Shown here: positions 27,748 through 42,041 of the stretch, piece after piece
Position numbering within the stretch: the first letter of the stretch is position 1
Layout of the letters: each line of letters opens with the position of its first letter
Assembly (NCBI GenBank): GCA_016712505.1
Contig: JADJQY010000042.1
Coordinates: 372,001 to 436,000 of the forward strand
Direction of reading: 5' to 3'
Origin: Candidatus Eiseniibacteriota bacterium
GTDB lineage: Bacteria > Eisenbacteria > RBG-16-71-46 > CAIMUX01
Length of the DNA stretch: 64,000 bases
Notes under the pieces: model-generated
The model's database searches: none
The model's input: the letters and a program-made list of their open reading frames with translations, nothing else
What the model was told of the DNA's origin: nothing
Translations under genes and position numbers: made by a program

Positions 27748-30567
27748 CAGCCGACGATCCCTTCTGGCTGGAAGCCCCCGTCGACGCCCTGGTCGCGAGG
27801 TTGGCCGAAGGCAAGGGCTCCGTCTCCCGCGATCTGGCGGTGCTCCTCCGAGATCGGGCTGCGGCTTCGCTTCATGCGGCTCCCCACGAATCGGGCCGAC
27901 TGGCCGACGCACTTCACGCGCGTGCGGTGCGGGAAGGCGCCTCTGCGATCGTCCTGGCCATAGCGTGGCGCGCCCGCGCGGAGGCGGCCATCTATCTCGG
28001 GAAACTGCGCCAGGCAAACCGCGCCTATCAGCAGGCATCCACGCTGGCCGCGACGGCGCGAGACTCCGCGCTGCGCGGTCAAATCTTGGTCGGCTGGGTG
28101 CATGTGCTCGGCATGTTGGGCGAGCGAAGATCCTCCGAGTCGAAAGCGGTCGAAGCGGAGCAACTGTTGCGCCGGGTGGGCGACGAGGAGTACCTGCGCA
28201 AGCTGCTCATGAACCGCGCGGGACTGCTCTACCACGAGGAACGCTACGCCGAGGCGTACCATGCCTACCAGCGAGTGGTCCGTCGCTTCGAGCGGTCCGG
28301 TACGCGGGACGGCACCTACGTCGCGTTGCGCCTCAATCTCGCCGTGGCCTGCACCAACCTCCTGCGCCTCGATGAGGCACGGCAACTGTTCATCGCGACC
28401 GAAGAACTCGCCCGGGAGATCGGGCTCGATTTCGTCGTCGGTCACGCGCGGTTCAACCGCGCTGAGTTGGAACGACTCGAGGGACGGTACCGAGTCGCGT
28501 TGCCGCTCCTGATCTCCGCCCAAGAAGTCTTTGCCAAGGTTGGGGCGCGGGACATGCAGGCTTCGGTCGATCGCGCCAAGGCGGAGATCCATCTCGACCT
28601 GGAGATGCCGGAAGAGGCTCATGGCCAGGCGACGGCGGCGGTATCGGCGTTTCGTGGAGAGGGGATGGAACTCGACGCCAATCTGGCGGAGCTTCTCCTC
28701 GCGCGTTCCGAACTAGCGCTCGGCCGCCCTGAGGATGCGGAACTCCGGCTCGCCACCATGCGGGGCTTCTTCTCGGCGAGCCACCTGCGGCTGCGCGTGG
28801 CCCAGGTCGATCTGGAGGCAGCCCGGGCCTTGCTCCAGCGGGACCGGGTGGACGAGGCGGCACGCCTGGCGCAGCAGGCAACCCGGGCCCTCGATCGACT
28901 GGACCAACCGGCGCAGGCCGCGATCGCACGCAGCGTATGGGCGCGTGCGGTGATGGCACGTGGTCGAGCGAGCGCCGCGGAGCGCGTTCTCGAAGCGGTG
29001 CTTCCTTCCCTCGCTCGACTCGCTCCCTCGGTACGTCAGCACGTCTGGGCGGCGGCCGCGGAGTGCGCGGCGGCTCGCGGAGACCGGGGCGAGGCCCAGC
29101 GGAGGTATCGCCTGGCGGCGGCGGCGGTCGAGGCGGAGCGCCGGATGGTCCCGCGCGGCGAGCTGCGAACGCGGGTGTTCGATCGGCAGTCGAGTGTCTA
29201 TCGGGCGCTGCTGGCACTGGCGCTGGCAGAGGAAAGGCCGCGGATCGATGCTGTGCTGCGCTGGATCCTGGCCAGCCGGGCGCGGGGATATCTGGATCGC
29301 TCCGGCCCCGGCGGCCGGTCGTCCACCGCGCGCCTGGAGGCGCGGCGCACTGAACTGGCCTCGCTCACCCGAAGAATCGAACACCTCGAGTTCGCGGGAG
29401 GGCCGAGCGCAACGGCGCTGCGCCCGATGCGCAGTCGCCGGCACCTTCTCGAACGGGGACTGGCGGAAGAGGTGCGAACGCTCGAGGCGCGGGCTGGCCA
29501 AGCCGGCCGCGGTCGGGATCGTGTCAGCCTGCAGCGGTTGCAGTCGCGACTGACCGACGACGACGCCCTGCTCATCTACCAGTTCGTGAACGACCGGGTG
29601 GTGGCGTTGGTGCTTCGCTCGGACGTTGGCCGGCTCTACGAGCTTCCCTGCGATCTGCAGCAGATCGAAGCGGACTTGGCGCGCCTGCGGCTTCAGATCG
29701 ACACCATGACCGTGACCAGCGGAACCCTCCGGCACGGAGCGCACTGACTTCGGCGTCAACGGGGAAACCTCGCCTTTCAACGTCGCGCCGCGGATCGCTT
29801 GCTCGCCTCGCTTGGCCGCGCGCTTGATCGAGCCGCCAAAAGCTCACCCCCTCTCCGGTCGCCTGATTGTGGTGCCCCATGGACCCTTCCACCAGCTCCC
29901 CTTCGAGGCGTTTCGGGTCGAAGGGGAGTACGTCGATGCTCGATGGTCGGTGGTGCGCACACCCCTGGCGGGGGGAGAGGCGACGCTGAGGCGGCCCACG
30001 GGGGCGACGGGAGTGCTGCTCGCCGGGGTGGAACTGCCGGAGCTGCCCGAACTGCGGGCCGAACTCGAGATGGTGGCCGATCTGCTGGCCGTCGACCGGA
30101 ACTCGCTCCTACTCAACCCATCGCGCGCAGAGCTCCTCGCGGGAATGCCCGGACGACGGGCCATTCACCTGGCCACGCATGGCCGCTTCCGCGAGGACAA
30201 CCCGGCGTTCTCGTCGCTGACCGTCGCCGACGGTGTGGTCTTCATGGCCGAACTCGCCGATCTCTCCCTCTCCGCCGACCTCGTGGTTCTGAGCGCCTGC
30301 AGCACCGGCCGGGTGTTTCCTGGCCGCGGCGAAGACCTGGCCGGAGTCACACACTCCTTTCTCGCCGCCGGCGCACGGAACCTGGTCGCGCCCCTCTGGC
30401 GGATCCGCGAGGGAGCCACCCGCGATTGGATGGCGGCCTTCTATCGCGACTGGCTGGCGCACGGGGATATCGCGCTTGCCGCCCAGGTCGCCGCCCGCAG
30501 CACCCGGGCACGATGGGACCACCCATACTTCTGGGGCGCGTTCACCTGCCACGTTTCCCGCCTCTGA
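27744..30567 (+). pseudogene. TPR-CHAT peptidase (nonsense codon and frameshift)
   Basis: Coding sequence starts directly after the anti-sigma gene. No ATG, GTG or TTG fits well, and CTG 27744, overlapping that gene's stop as CTGA, is the best start. Residues to about 600 form a helical TPR array. The frame hits TGA at 29745-29747 but the same frame continues with clear coding sense (L-R-R-Q-R-G-N-L-A-F). One extra T at 29824-29825 then shifts it into the frame of the CHAT domain. That domain keeps the catalytic His (A-T-H-G, codon 30178-30180) and Cys (S-A-C-S-T-G, codon 30298-30300) of caspase-like CHAT peptidases and ends at 30567. The active site is intact, so an assembly error is quite possible. 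Confidence 0.75.
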
Positions 30568-30803
30568 GCCATCGCCGGAAAGAATTTCGTATCAGGCCAC
30601 CGATCAGGCCCGTCTGGAGGGACCAGATTCCACCGCGCGGGGGTCCCGCCGGCGGAGTCCGTCCGCGGAGGACAGATGGCCCTTTGGTCCGACCTTGCCC
30701 GGTCGATAACGCGAACCTTTGATCTGATGGCCCGAGCACAGGCTCGTCTTCCGCTGCAAGACGCCCCAGGTCCGGCGCTGGCCGAGGCCGAGGAGACGAC
30801 ACC

Positions 30804-32342
30804 GTGCGCATCGCCTTCGTTGAAGACATCCTCCGCTTCTCGATTCCCCTCGGAATCGCCGGAATCGCCGCCAGCCTCCGAGAAGGAGGACATGCGGTCC
30901 GCGTTTCGGTGGTGACCAAGGACCTTGACCGGACGCTGGACGAGCTGGCCGACTGGAAGCCTGATGCCATCGCCTTCAGCGTCATCTCCGGGAGCCACCG
31001 CGGCTACTACGAGATCGCGCGTCGGGCCAAGGAGCGTCTGGGCGTGCTGACCCTCTGGGGCGGGCCGCACCCCACGTTCTTCCCCGAGATCATCGAACTC
31101 CCGTGGGTCGATGCGGTCTGCATCGGCGAAGGGGAGGAGGCGGTCTGCGCCTTGGCCGACGAATTCGACGCTCTCGGGGCGCTCCCGGCCGAGGTTCCCA
31201 ACTTCTGGATCAAGACGGGCGGTGCCGTGCACCGAAACCCGGTACGTCCGCGAAATCGCCAACTCGACGACCTGCCCTGGGCCGCACGGGATCTCTACTA
31301 CGAGCAGTTCCCGATCATCCGTCGACATGGCATCAAGCACTTCCTCGCCCATCGCGGCTGCCCGTACAAGTGCACCTACTGTTTCAACGACAGCTACAAC
31401 TCCATCTACCGCGAGCAGGCGGGAGACAAGAAGGTCTTCAGCTCGCGGAGTCCGGACTCGATCGTCGACGAGATCCTCGACCTCCGGGAGCGCGTCCCGG
31501 TCCGAATGGTGGCCTTCGTCGACGACGTGTTCACGCTCCACCGCCGGTGGACGATGGAGTTCGCCGAGGTCTACGCGCGCCGATGCGGCATTCCCTTCAG
31601 CATCAACGCACGCTTCGACAACGTCGATGAAGAGATGGTGCTGGCGCTGAAGGCCGCCGGGTTGAGTTTGGTCTACGCCGGGGTTGAAGGTGGTGACGAG
31701 TACATCCGCAACACGGTAATGAAGCGGAACATGACCGAGGAGTCGATGTACGCGGCCGCCGAACTTTACAAGAAATCCAATGTAAAGCTCCTGACCGAGA
31801 ATGTGGTTGGCAACCCCGGCGAGACCTATGAAATGGCGAAGCGGACGCTCGCGATCAATATCCGGCTGAAGCCCGATATCGCGAACGCTTCCGTGTTCGC
31901 GCCCTATCCGAAGCTAGCCATGACCCAGTACGCGATCGACGGCGGGTGGTTCGACGGGAACTTCGACAGTCTGAACAGCAACTACTATCACGGCACCGTA
32001 CTGAAGTTCCCCACCGACCGCGACGCGCGCCGGATCGTGAACCTGCGCTGTTTCTTCAGCTTCCTGAGCCACTTCCCGCGCTTTCTGCCGGTGGTTGAGC
32101 CACTGCTCGATCTCCGCCCCAATGTCGCCTTCCGGTGGTTCGGAGACCTGGTCGACGGCTTCTACCTCAAGCGCTGCGTCGCCTACAAGCTGGGCTGGGG
32201 GGACTTCATCACCACCTTGCGCCACTATCTGACGAACTACCGGCAGGGCTCGACCGCGGGACGGACGGCGGAGGCCCGGAACCTGATCGCCGAGGCCGGG
32301 CAAGCGGTCGACCGGACACAATCTCCGGTGGTCCCCGTCTAG
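30804..32342 (+). CDS. B12-binding-domain radical SAM protein
   Basis: GTG 30804 is preceded by GAGGAG. The 512-residue protein starts with a cobalamin-binding-type Rossmann domain (residues 1-130, S-V-I-S-G-S, then W-G-G-P-H-P-T). The radical SAM core carries C-x3-C-x2-C at Cys186, Cys190 and Cys193 (G-C-P-Y-K-C-T-Y-C-F), which binds a 4Fe-4S cluster and S-adenosylmethionine. Members of this class methylate or rearrange unreactive carbons, often in lipid, cofactor or natural-product pathways. The substrate cannot be predicted from neighbours. It stands alone, with about 235 non-coding bases before it and 200 after it. Confidence 0.9.
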   Translation: MRIAFVEDILRFSIPLGIAGIAASLREGGHAVRVSVVTKDLDRTLDELADWKPDAIAFSVISGSHRGYYEIARRAKERLGVLTLWGGPHPTFFPEIIELPWVDAVCIGEGEEAVCALADEFDALGALPAEVPNFWIKTGGAVHRNPVRPRNRQLDDLPWAARDLYYEQFPIIRRHGIKHFLAHRGCPYKCTYCFNDSYNSIYREQAGDKKVFSSRSPDSIVDEILDLRERVPVRMVAFVDDVFTLHRRWTMEFAEVYARRCGIPFSINARFDNVDEEMVLALKAAGLSLVYAGVEGGDEYIRNTVMKRNMTEESMYAAAELYKKSNVKLLTENVVGNPGETYEMAKRTLAINIRLKPDIANASVFAPYPKLAMTQYAIDGGWFDGNFDSLNSNYYHGTVLKFPTDRDARRIVNLRCFFSFLSHFPRFLPVVEPLLDLRPNVAFRWFGDLVDGFYLKRCVAYKLGWGDFITTLRHYLTNYRQGSTAGRTAEARNLIAEAGQAVDRTQSPVVPV

Positions 32343-32544
32343 CCGGCTTCGGCCCAGCTCGGCTCGCCGCATCCACCGGGTCGAGTCCCCCAGGTCCCCC
32401 GACTCGAGAGCCCCTCGGCACCTCCTCGGGCGGCCGGAGTTGACGTTCCCCGGCGCCGCCGGTACCCTCATCCGCAGTTCATTCGCCTCGGTCCACGAGC
32501 AACGAGCGCGGCAGCCGCCGCGACGAGTTCAGGAGAGTCCCCCC

Positions 32545-34026
32545 ATGGCGAAACGCGCCCGTCATTCTTTTCGCGGCCCGGTTGCCGGCCTTGGCCTGCT
32601 GTTGACCCAGATGACTGCTGCGTCGGCCGTCGAGTCGCCGTATGTCCCGGGACAGATCGTCGTCCGTCTCGCCCCCGAGGCGTCCGCTCAGGAGTTCATT
32701 GCCATCTGGGGCTTGTCTCTGACTGCCCAGGCCGAGGACGGCAGTCTGCTCTGCTCGAGTTCCACCGAGGACATCCCCGGTCTCGCGAATCAGATGAGGC
32801 AGGACGCCGCAGTGGTCCATGTCGAGCCGAACTACCGGGCGGAATCGCCGGAAGCGGTTCGCCAGATGATCCTCGCTGCGGTGGGCGGCACCCTGGCGGA
32901 GTTCGAGGACCAGGGCGCGTCGAATCGCATCGGACTGGGTGCAGCCCATGCGGTCACTCGAGGAGCGGGCGTGGTCGTCGCGGTCCTCGACACCGGGGTC
33001 GACCCAGGTCACGAGGTCTGGGGAGACCGGATCTCTCCGCTCGCCTACGACTTTGTCGACAACGACACCTCCCCCTGGGAGCACGCCGACGGTCTCGATC
33101 AGGACGGAGACGGCGAGTTCGATGAGGGGTATGGCCACGGCAGCATGGTCGCCGGGATCATCGCCCTGGTCGCCCCGGAGGCAACGCTGCTTCCGCTACG
33201 CGTGCTGGACACCGAAGGGCGCTCTGATGTCTTCACCATCGCCCGAGCCATCCGCTACGCCGTGGACACCGGTGCCGCTGTGGTCAACATGAGCTTTGGC
33301 GTTCCGGGCGCCCTGGTGACCCTCAAGTCGGAGATCGAGCGGGGCGACGCGCTTGGCGTGGTCTTCGTCGGGGCGGCGGGGAATGAGGACCGCCCGGCAC
33401 CGACCTACACTCCGGCCGATCTGGCGTCGGTGATCATGGTCACCGCCCTGGACGAAGCCGACACGAAGGCGGAGTTCGCCGATTATCATACGAAGGTGGC
33501 GATCGCGGCTCCGGGAGTCGGCGTCCGCAGCGCTTACCCCGGCCATGAGTGGGGGCTGGGAAGCGGGTGCTCCTTCGCCACCGGCTTCGTGACCGGCGAG
33601 GTAGCGCTGCTTCGAAGCCTCCATCCCGACTGGAATCGATCCACGATCGAGTCACGGATCACCGGCAGTGCGACGCCCGTCGACGATCTGCCCGGGAACC
33701 AGGGCTACGCGGGCCGCCTCGGAGAGGGACGGATCGATGTCGGCGGGGCGATCACCACCGCATCGGACGCGCCATCGGCTGCTCCCGTGTTCGCGCCGGG
33801 AATCGCCGCATACCCCAATCCGGGAGCTGGCCAGATTCGCTTCCGGCTCGGCCCCGGACTGGCTGCTTCCACCCTCCAGATCTTCGATCCGCAGGGACGC
33901 CGCGTGGCCGTTCTCCGCGGAAAAGACGGGCAGTTCGCCTGGGATCCACACCCCGCGCTTCCGGCCGGATCCTACTTCGCGCGGATTCCGGGCGGGCCAA
34001 GCCTCCGCGTCGAGCGCGTGCGCTAG
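32545..34026 (+). CDS. Secreted subtilisin-like (S8) serine protease with sorting domain
   Basis: ATG 32545 follows AGGAGA. A signal peptide of about 28 residues and an I9-like propeptide (residues 30-100, V-P-G-Q-I-V-V-R-L) precede the catalytic domain. The triad is visible: Asp149 in V-L-D-T-G-V-D, His198 in G-Y-G-H-G-S-M-V-A-G and Ser343 in G-C-S-F-A-T-G, with the oxyanion Asn in A-A-G-N-E. Usual G-T-S is G-C-S here. The last 80 residues are a short FlgD-Ig/T9SS-like module (A-Y-P-N-P, then G-S-Y-F-A-R-I). It is exported and probably surface-attached or released. It converges with metH. Confidence 0.9.
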   Translation: MAKRARHSFRGPVAGLGLLLTQMTAASAVESPYVPGQIVVRLAPEASAQEFIAIWGLSLTAQAEDGSLLCSSSTEDIPGLANQMRQDAAVVHVEPNYRAESPEAVRQMILAAVGGTLAEFEDQGASNRIGLGAAHAVTRGAGVVVAVLDTGVDPGHEVWGDRISPLAYDFVDNDTSPWEHADGLDQDGDGEFDEGYGHGSMVAGIIALVAPEATLLPLRVLDTEGRSDVFTIARAIRYAVDTGAAVVNMSFGVPGALVTLKSEIERGDALGVVFVGAAGNEDRPAPTYTPADLASVIMVTALDEADTKAEFADYHTKVAIAAPGVGVRSAYPGHEWGLGSGCSFATGFVTGEVALLRSLHPDWNRSTIESRITGSATPVDDLPGNQGYAGRLGEGRIDVGGAITTASDAPSAAPVFAPGIAAYPNPGAGQIRFRLGPGLAASTLQIFDPQGRRVAVLRGKDGQFAWDPHPALPAGSYFARIPGGPSLRVERVR

Positions 34027-34044
34027 CAATTCGAGGCCGGCCGA

Positions 34045-37000
34045 TCAGACGCGGAAGTACTTCGCCTCGGGATGGTGCACGACCAGCGCGCTGGTCGACT
34101 GCTCGGGATCGATCTGGAAGTTCTCCGTGAGCGTGCAGCCGATTCGGCCGGGGTCGAGCAGGGCGAACAGCTTCAGGTGGTCGCCGAGGTCGGGGCAGGC
34201 CGGATAGCCGAAGCTGTAGCGCGATCCACGGTACTTCTGGTTGAACAGGTCGGTGATTTTCGGGCCGTCATCGGAGACGATCCCAAGTTCCACCCGCATC
34301 CGTCGGTGCCAGAGCTCGGCCAACGCCTCGGCGGTCTCGACCCCCAGGCCGTGCAGATAGAGGTACTCCTGATACCGGTCGGCCGCGAAGAGCTGGCGGC
34401 AACGCTCCGACACCTCGGGCCCCATGGTCACACAGTGCAGACCGAGCAGGTCCTTCTCGCCGGATTCGACCGAGCGGAAGAAATCCGCGATGCAGAACCG
34501 CTTCTCCCCGGCCTGACGGGGGAAGGTGAAGCGCTGGATCTCTCGCGCGGGATCGTCGGGCGCGAAGACGACGAGATCGTTCCCGGAAGATTGCACCGGG
34601 TAGTAACCGTAGACGACCGCCGGGCGGAGGATCCGCTCGGTCCGGCACTGCTCCTGGAGGCGCTTCAGCACCGGCATCGCCTCGGATTCGATCTCGGCCT
34701 CGAGCTCTGAGGTCGAGCGCTGGCCCTTCCGGAACTGCCACTGTCCGCGGAAGAGCGCCACCTTGTTGATGTAGGGGAAGATCTCGTCGAGATCGACCTC
34801 GGCCACGACGCGGGACCCGAGGAACGGCGCGCGCGGAACCGGCACATCGCGGGCCACGTCGCTCCGTACCCCATGATCCTCCCCCGCTTCGGTGCGAGCT
34901 CGCGCGGCGGCCAGGTCCTCGCGTTCCTTCGCCCGGCGACCGGCAAAACGTTGCACGCGTGTCTTTACCTCTTCATCGAGGAGCGCCACCGTGCCACTCG
35001 CCAGGTGATCCATGAAGCGCAAACCTTCGAAGGCATCCTTGCCGTAGTAGGTGTACGGGTAGATACCGCGCAGCGTCTCCTCGGCGTAGTCGCGGGTGAG
35101 GGCGGCCCCACCCAGGATCACCGGAAGCTTGAGATCCAGGCGGGCCAATTCCTCGAGATTCTCCTGCATCACGCCGACCGACTTGACCAGCAGCCCCGAG
35201 AGGCCGATCGCGTCGGCCTGGTGCTCGCGACAGGCATCGAGGATCGCGGGCAACGCCTGCTTGATTCCCAGGTTCACCACGCTATAGCCGTTGTTGGAGA
35301 GGATGATGTCGACCAGGTTCTTCCCGATGTCGTGGACATCGCCCTTCACCGTGGCCAGAACCATCTTGCCTCGCACCTTGCCGCCGACCTTCGGCATGTG
35401 AGGTTCGAGGTGTGCGACCGCCGCCTTCATCACCTCGGCGCTCTGGAGCACGAACGGGAGTTGCATCTCTCCCGCACCGAACAGCTCGCCGACCACCTTC
35501 ATCCCGTCGAGCAGATGGTCGTTGACGATCTCGAGCGCCGGGTAAATTCCGAGCGCTTCGTCCAGGCTGGCCGGCAGTCCTTCGCGCTCCCCGTCGATGA
35601 TGTGACGACGGAGTCGCTGGTCGACCGGCAGATCGGCCAGGGCAGCGCGCCGCGGTCCCTCCTGCCCCTCGCCATCCGGGAAGAGGGAGACGAACGCGGT
35701 GAGAGGATCGTACCCCTCGCGACGCCGGTCGTAGATCAGATCGAGCGCGGCGTCCCACTGTGCCGGGTCGATCTTCGTCTTGGGCAGGATCTTCGAGGCG
35801 TGGACGATCGCGGCGGTGAGCCCGGCCTCGACACACTCGTGCAGAAAGACGCTGTTCAGCACCACGCGCGCGCCCGGCTTGAGCCCGAAGCTCACGTTCG
35901 ACACCCCGAGCAGGGTGTGACATTCCGGGAAACGGCGACTGATGCGCCGCACTCCTTCGATCGTCTCCAGGGCGAGGCGACGGTCCGCTTCGACGCCCGT
36001 GGTGACGGGGAGAACCAGGGGATCGAAGAGCAGATCACCGGGCGGGATGCCGTACCGGTGCACCGAGAGGTCGTAGATTCGCTCCGCAATGGCGAGCTTT
36101 CGCTCGGCGGTCTTGCCCATCGCCTCGAGCGGATCGTCGTCGATCGTTCCGGCCACGATGGCTGCGCCGTAGCGACGGGCCAGGGCGCAGATGCCCGCGA
36201 GCTTCTCCTCGCCGTCCTCCAGATTCATCGAGTTGATGATGCACTTTCCCGGCGCGTGCTTCAGCCCTTCGGCCAGCACGTCCACCTGGGTCGAGTCGAT
36301 CATGAGCGGAACCGAGACATGCTGGGCAAAACGCTTCACCACCTCGCGCATGTCCCGCACGCCGTCGCGCCCGACATAGTCGACCGAGACGTCGATCACG
36401 TGAGATCCATCGCGAATCTGCTCACGCCCCATCGAGACCAACGCTTCCCAGTTCTCCTCCGCCAGCAGCCGCTTGAAGCGCCGAGAACCGTTGGTGTTGG
36501 TGCGCTCCCCCACGATCAAGAACGAGGTGTCCTGCTTGAAAGAGGTCGCGCCGTAGAGCGACGAGCAGCCGCTCGGTATCGCCACCTTGGCGCGCGCACT
36601 CGGGGCGCGCTCGCCGATCAGCTGCGCCAGCGCGCGGATGTGCTCGGGCGTGGTTCCGCAGCAACCGCCGACCAGCCGGACCCCTTCCTGCTCCACGAAA
36701 CGGAGCAACGTGGTGGCGAAGTCCTCCGGTCGGAGCGGGTAGTGGGTGCGTCCTTCCAGCAGCACGGGCAGGCCGGCGTTGGGAAACACGCTGATCGGCT
36801 TCTCCCAGTGCTTGCCCAGCCAGTGCACGTGCTCGGTCATCTCATGTGGACCGGTGGCGCAGTTGAGGCCGAGGGAGAAGATCGGAAAGCCGCGCAGCGC
36901 CTCGGCCGCCGCGGCGATCTCGGTGCCGAGCAACATCGTTCCGGTCGTCTCGATCGTCACCGAGACCATGATCGGGATCTCGTCCGGCGTGCGGCCGGTG

Positions 37001-37539
37001 CGATTCAGTGCGTCGAGGCAAGCGTTGACCGCGCACTTGGTCTGGAGAATGTCCTGACAGGTCTCGACCACCAGCGCGTCGGCGCCCCCATCGATCAGCC
37101 CGCGCGCCTGTTCAGTATAGGAGTCGAGCATCGCCTCCCAGGTGGAGTGTCCGAGGCTGAGCAGCTTGGTCCCCGGCCCCATCGACCCGAGCACGAAGCG
37201 GGGGCGCGCGCTGGTTGCGTAGCTCTCACAGGCGGCCCGGGCCACCTCCGCCGCCCTACGATTGATCTCATAGGTCCGTTCGACCAGATCGAATTCGGCG
37301 AAGACCAGCTTGTTCGCGCCAAAGGTGTCGGTCTCGACCGCGTCGGACCCGGCCTCCAGGTACCGCTCGTGAATTCCCTGGATCACCTCGGGGCGGGTGA
37401 GAACCACCACTTCAGTGCAGTTCTCGCGCCCCAGATAGTCGGACTCCAGGTCGAGATTGGCGGCATGGATCATCGTGCCCATGCCTCCGTCGAGGAGGAG
37501 GACGCGGCGTTCGAGCGACTGTGCGAGACGTGACTTCAT
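34045..37539 (-). CDS. metH: Cobalamin-dependent methionine synthase
   Basis: The 1164-residue protein transfers a methyl group from methyltetrahydrofolate via cobalamin to homocysteine. Four modules are present in order: the homocysteine domain with zinc ligands Cys227, Cys293 and Cys294 (L-N-C-A-T-G, G-G-C-C-G-T-T); the pterin domain (I-V-G-E-R-T-N-T-N-G); the B12 domain with D-V-H-D-I-G, whose His736 is the lower ligand; and the SAM-dependent activation domain with R-Y-S-F-G-Y-P-A-C-P and S-T-S-A-L-V-V-H-H-P. All key residues are kept and the length is close to the usual 1200-1250. It sits downstream of lhr with 97 bases between. No B12 or SAH riboswitch was found there. Confidence 0.97.
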   Translation of the reverse strand: MKSRLAQSLERRVLLLDGGMGTMIHAANLDLESDYLGRENCTEVVVLTRPEVIQGIHERYLEAGSDAVETDTFGANKLVFAEFDLVERTYEINRRAAEVARAACESYATSARPRFVLGSMGPGTKLLSLGHSTWEAMLDSYTEQARGLIDGGADALVVETCQDILQTKCAVNACLDALNRTGRTPDEIPIMVSVTIETTGTMLLGTEIAAAAEALRGFPIFSLGLNCATGPHEMTEHVHWLGKHWEKPISVFPNAGLPVLLEGRTHYPLRPEDFATTLLRFVEQEGVRLVGGCCGTTPEHIRALAQLIGERAPSARAKVAIPSGCSSLYGATSFKQDTSFLIVGERTNTNGSRRFKRLLAEENWEALVSMGREQIRDGSHVIDVSVDYVGRDGVRDMREVVKRFAQHVSVPLMIDSTQVDVLAEGLKHAPGKCIINSMNLEDGEEKLAGICALARRYGAAIVAGTIDDDPLEAMGKTAERKLAIAERIYDLSVHRYGIPPGDLLFDPLVLPVTTGVEADRRLALETIEGVRRISRRFPECHTLLGVSNVSFGLKPGARVVLNSVFLHECVEAGLTAAIVHASKILPKTKIDPAQWDAALDLIYDRRREGYDPLTAFVSLFPDGEGQEGPRRAALADLPVDQRLRRHIIDGEREGLPASLDEALGIYPALEIVNDHLLDGMKVVGELFGAGEMQLPFVLQSAEVMKAAVAHLEPHMPKVGGKVRGKMVLATVKGDVHDIGKNLVDIILSNNGYSVVNLGIKQALPAILDACREHQADAIGLSGLLVKSVGVMQENLEELARLDLKLPVILGGAALTRDYAEETLRGIYPYTYYGKDAFEGLRFMDHLASGTVALLDEEVKTRVQRFAGRRAKEREDLAAARARTEAGEDHGVRSDVARDVPVPRAPFLGSRVVAEVDLDEIFPYINKVALFRGQWQFRKGQRSTSELEAEIESEAMPVLKRLQEQCRTERILRPAVVYGYYPVQSSGNDLVVFAPDDPAREIQRFTFPRQAGEKRFCIADFFRSVESGEKDLLGLHCVTMGPEVSERCRQLFAADRYQEYLYLHGLGVETAEALAELWHRRMRVELGIVSDDGPKITDLFNQKYRGSRYSFGYPACPDLGDHLKLFALLDPGRIGCTLTENFQIDPEQSTSALVVHHPEAKYFRV

Positions 37540-37636
37540 GGGATCTCAAGGTAACATCGGCAGCCACGTGCCCGGCATGAGTTTCCTCGGCGTGAGACAG
37601 CGGAACGGATCCAAAAGCTGTTGCCCCAGCAGGGTG

Positions 37637-41959
<4,323 letters not shown>

Positions 41960-42041
41960 GACACCTCCGGCAGAGTCGAGCGGCAGGATGAGCTCACCCG
42001 CGGAGAGCGTAGCAAATCCAGCCCACCGCGCGAAGCGGTTG

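Noticed and set aside
26466..30567. Type III-E CRISPR locus
   Set aside because: TPR-CHAT and an ECF sigma factor are present, but no Cas gene, gRAMP or repeat array is found in the window.
32343..32544. tRNA-like sequence (GGTCGAGTCCC)
   Set aside because: A T-arm-like piece occurs, but no acceptor, D or anticodon stem could be built around it.
34873..37533. 886-codon open frame opposite metH
   Set aside because: metH on the other strand is certain, and this frame has no conserved motif.
37540..37636. SAH or cobalamin riboswitch before metH
   Set aside because: The leader has CCGAGGAAAC, faintly like an SAH element, but the conserved core and pairing partners are missing and there is no B12 box.
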